Assembly (NCBI GenBank): GCA_001599295.1
Contig: BCGN01000007.1
Location: forward strand, 1,264,186-1,328,185
DNA: 64,000 nt
Direction of reading: 5' to 3'
From: Sporopachydermia quercuum
Lineage: Eukaryota > Ascomycota > Sporopachydermiomycetes > Sporopachydermiales > Sporopachydermiaceae
Every line of letters begins with the position of its first letter. Within the stretch, counting starts at the first letter, position 1. Below the pieces are notes generated by a model, which ran no database searches, had not been told where the DNA came from, and saw only the letters and a list, made by a program, of their open reading frames with translations. Both the position numbers and the translations under genes were made by a program. Positions 63,906-64,000 of the stretch are shown here, one piece after another.

Positions 63906-64000
63906 GAGGTAGTTGGGAGGTAGTTGGGAGGTAGTTGGGAGGTAGTTGGGAGGTAGTTGGGAGGTAGTTGGGAGGTAGTTGGGAGGTAGTTGGGAGGTAG
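63906..64000 (+). repeat. 11-bp G-rich tandem repeat at the window end (candidate telomere)
   Basis: Unit GAGGTAGTTGG repeated perfectly eight times plus seven bases, running to the final base. The G-rich strand reads 5' to 3' towards the end, the orientation of a right-hand telomere. Preceding sequence is ordinary unique DNA with no degenerate copies. Yeast telomere units vary widely in length and sequence, and I do not recall this exact unit. The window may be cut from a longer contig, so an internal minisatellite is not excluded. Confidence 0.75.

Overview
This window is a piece of a yeast nuclear genome, most likely a Saccharomycotina lineage that branched outside the CTG-Ser group. It carries typical ascomycete genes: GCN1, ATG1, TIM8, PRP28, CWC2, HEM3, FMN1, a Tis11-type CCCH protein, an APSES regulator and a Zn2Cys6 regulator. 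Genes are widely spaced (0.4-2.8 kb gaps) and the DNA is AT-rich. Four genes are spliced with fungal signals: GTRAGT or GTATGT donors and CTAAY- or TACTRAC-like branch points 8-20 nt before the AG. CTG falls at conserved leucines in PRP28 (YLRNP) and FMN1 (ALIKDI), so the standard code is likely. Species cannot be named from the sequence alone.

Layout, left to right. 0.6-9.1 kb: a CENP-K-like kinetochore gene (-), spliced TIM8 (+), ATG1 (+) and YIP4 (+). 9.9-18.1 kb: a large Zn2Cys6 transcription factor (-) and an Eis1-like eisosome protein (-). 20.2-28.9 kb: a 1751-residue kelch/BTB Mds3/Pmd1-like protein (+), then an EFG1/StuA-type APSES factor (+) behind a 2-kb promoter rich in TATGCATA. 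29.3-41.1 kb: GCN1 (-) and a Cth2/Tis11-like protein (-). 43.8-50.6 kb: spliced FMN1 (+) and an Ecm27-like cation exchanger (+). 51.1-60.3 kb: PRP39 (-), HEM3 (+, spliced), CWC2 (+, spliced) and PRP28 (-), so three splicing factors in about 9 kb. 61-64 kb: a small basic ORF, a salicylate-hydroxylase-like FAD monooxygenase (-), and a run of 8.6 perfect copies of an 11-bp G-rich repeat reaching the last base.

There is no operon logic. Functional links are loose: nutrient and stress signalling (GCN1, ATG1, Mds3-like, Efg1-like), iron and heme (Tis11-like, HEM3) and splicing (PRP39, CWC2, PRP28).

The most notable signals are: (1) the terminal 11-bp repeat, a candidate telomere; (2) a 2.5-kb island in which AGGCA/TGCCT occurs about 41 times across both strands, all codon phases and a gene boundary; (3) three UUAUUUAUU elements downstream of the Tis11-like gene, the target of its own protein family; (4) TATGCATA clusters before the Efg1-like gene, matching the motif reported for Efg1; and (5) coding-like segments between CWC2 and PRP28 that resist a simple gene model. 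No tRNA, rRNA, transposon or CRISPR was recognised.
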